From assembly GCA_905236365.1 (NCBI GenBank), contig CAJOPP010000533.1, positions 1 through 5,020 of the forward strand: DNA of 5,020 nucleotides. Direction: 5' to 3'. The notes under the pieces are model-generated. The model searched no databases and was not told the origin of the DNA. It worked only from the letters and a program-made list of their open reading frames with translations. Below are positions 4,488 to 5,020 of this stretch, piece by piece. Position 1 is the stretch's first letter. Every line of letters begins with the position of its first letter. This stretch comes from an uncultured Lachnospiraceae bacterium (lineage in GTDB: Bacteria; Bacillota; Clostridia; Lachnospirales; Lachnospiraceae). The position numbers and the translations under genes are program-made.

Positions 4488-5020
4488 TACATATTCTCCT
4501 TTACTGTCAGCAGCATCAGTTCCATGGCAATATCAAAGTTCACATTTGCCTCTAACCGGACTTTTAACTTGTCCATTGCCTCCAGAATATTCTCAATACC
4601 CTCATAGGATGTCTTACTGCCCTGTTTTTTCATTATTGAAAACTCATCTTTAAAAATAATCTTATTCGGTGAATTGGATATCTTCACCATTAAAATATCC
4701 CGGAACCACATTGTCATAATATCAATATAATCCGTGATGTCCAACTTGTATTTTCCAATATTGCGTACCGCTTCAATGATCTCATCAATCTCCATTTCCT
4801 GAATACGCCGAAGCAATCGCACACTGTCCTCTTTGATCTCATTATAATCCGGTGAAAGAGCAAGTCTTGCAGCCTTACCAAGATTGCCCTGTGCAAAATC
4901 GGTACAGAATCTTGCCTTCGCCTGATCAACACTCATCTGATTGACCAGATACTCCATAACCTGAAGTGGATCGACCGGCTTAAAATTGAGTACAATACAA
5001 CGGCTTAAAATTGTCGGAAG
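4487..5020 (-). CDS. holB: DNA polymerase III delta' subunit, C-terminal part (cut by window edge)
   Basis: The frame is open to the right edge of the window, so the real start lies outside; the Met at 4957 is internal. The visible part has 177 residues. It begins LPTILSRCIVLNFKPV, containing the SRC motif of clamp-loader subunits, whose arginine contacts the ATP site of a neighbouring subunit. Next comes the lid-type segment with FAQGNLGKAARLA (about residues 43-55 of the fragment), then an all-helical C-terminal collar domain ending in FDIAMELMLLTVKENM. Delta' is a fixed, non-ATPase member of the clamp loader that places the sliding clamp on DNA. Its C-terminal domain is weakly conserved, as is normal. 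It is the most upstream gene of the - strand operon in view and shares one base with ricT. In Firmicutes tmk usually lies upstream. Confidence 0.88.
   Translation of the reverse strand, partial: LPTILSRCIVLNFKPVDPLQVMEYLVNQMSVDQAKARFCTDFAQGNLGKAARLALSPDYNEIKEDSVRLLRRIQEMEIDEIIEAVRNIGKYKLDITDYIDIMTMWFRDILMVKISNSPNKIIFKDEFSIMKKQGSKTSYEGIENILEAMDKLKVRLEANVNFDIAMELMLLTVKENM

Noticed and set aside
1..5020. CRISPR array, tRNA, rRNA, insertion sequence or phage genes
   Set aside because: No regularly spaced repeats of CRISPR type, no tRNA cloverleaf, no transposase, integrase or phage protein was seen in any frame.

Overview
The window looks like a chromosomal segment of a low-GC, spore-forming Clostridia, most likely of the Lachnospiraceae type. 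This is inferred from a spore-maturation gene (spmB), the holB-ricT-trmN6-rsmI housekeeping cluster, AT-rich spacers and strong AGGAGG-type ribosome binding sites. No species can be named from the sequence alone.

Left part, + strand: the window opens inside the 3' end of spmB (to 187). A spacer of about 400 bases follows (188-588) with no convincing gene. It carries a 10-bp direct repeat, an extended -10 promoter flanked by two AAAATAGC repeats exactly 22 bp apart, and two small inverted repeats in the leader of the next gene. That gene (589-924) is a small XRE/Cro-type regulator. After a 142-bp gap containing another inverted repeat comes a four-helix GtrA-family membrane protein (1067-1516).

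Right part, - strand, read from right to left: the C-terminal part of DNA polymerase III delta' (holB, cut by the window edge), ricT (yaaT, PSP1 family) overlapping it by one base, trmN6 (yabB) after 92 bp, then a 216-bp spacer and rsmI (yabC). This is the usual Firmicutes order around holB, linking clamp loading, RNA-decay control, tRNA modification and rRNA modification. gtrA and rsmI converge at about 1517-1698.

The most interesting material is non-coding. The spacer after gtrA (about 1538-1684, + sense) and the spacer after trmN6 (about 2760-2617, - sense) both begin at or near the upstream gene's stop codon. Both fold into serial hairpins in the sense of that gene. Read in that sense they share ordered short blocks: GTA(T/A)ATT(T/G)TAC, then TGGAATGT in a hairpin loop, then TGCGTA(T/A)C opening the next hairpin. 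The helices around the blocks differ in sequence but remain paired, and wobble pairs are G-U only in the proposed sense. The gtrA copy ends in a hairpin plus five T. The trmN6 copy ends in a 9-bp perfect hairpin whose edge supplies the TTGACA of a likely rsmI promoter. I read these as two diverged copies of one structured 3'-UTR/intergenic RNA element. I do not recognise it as a named family.
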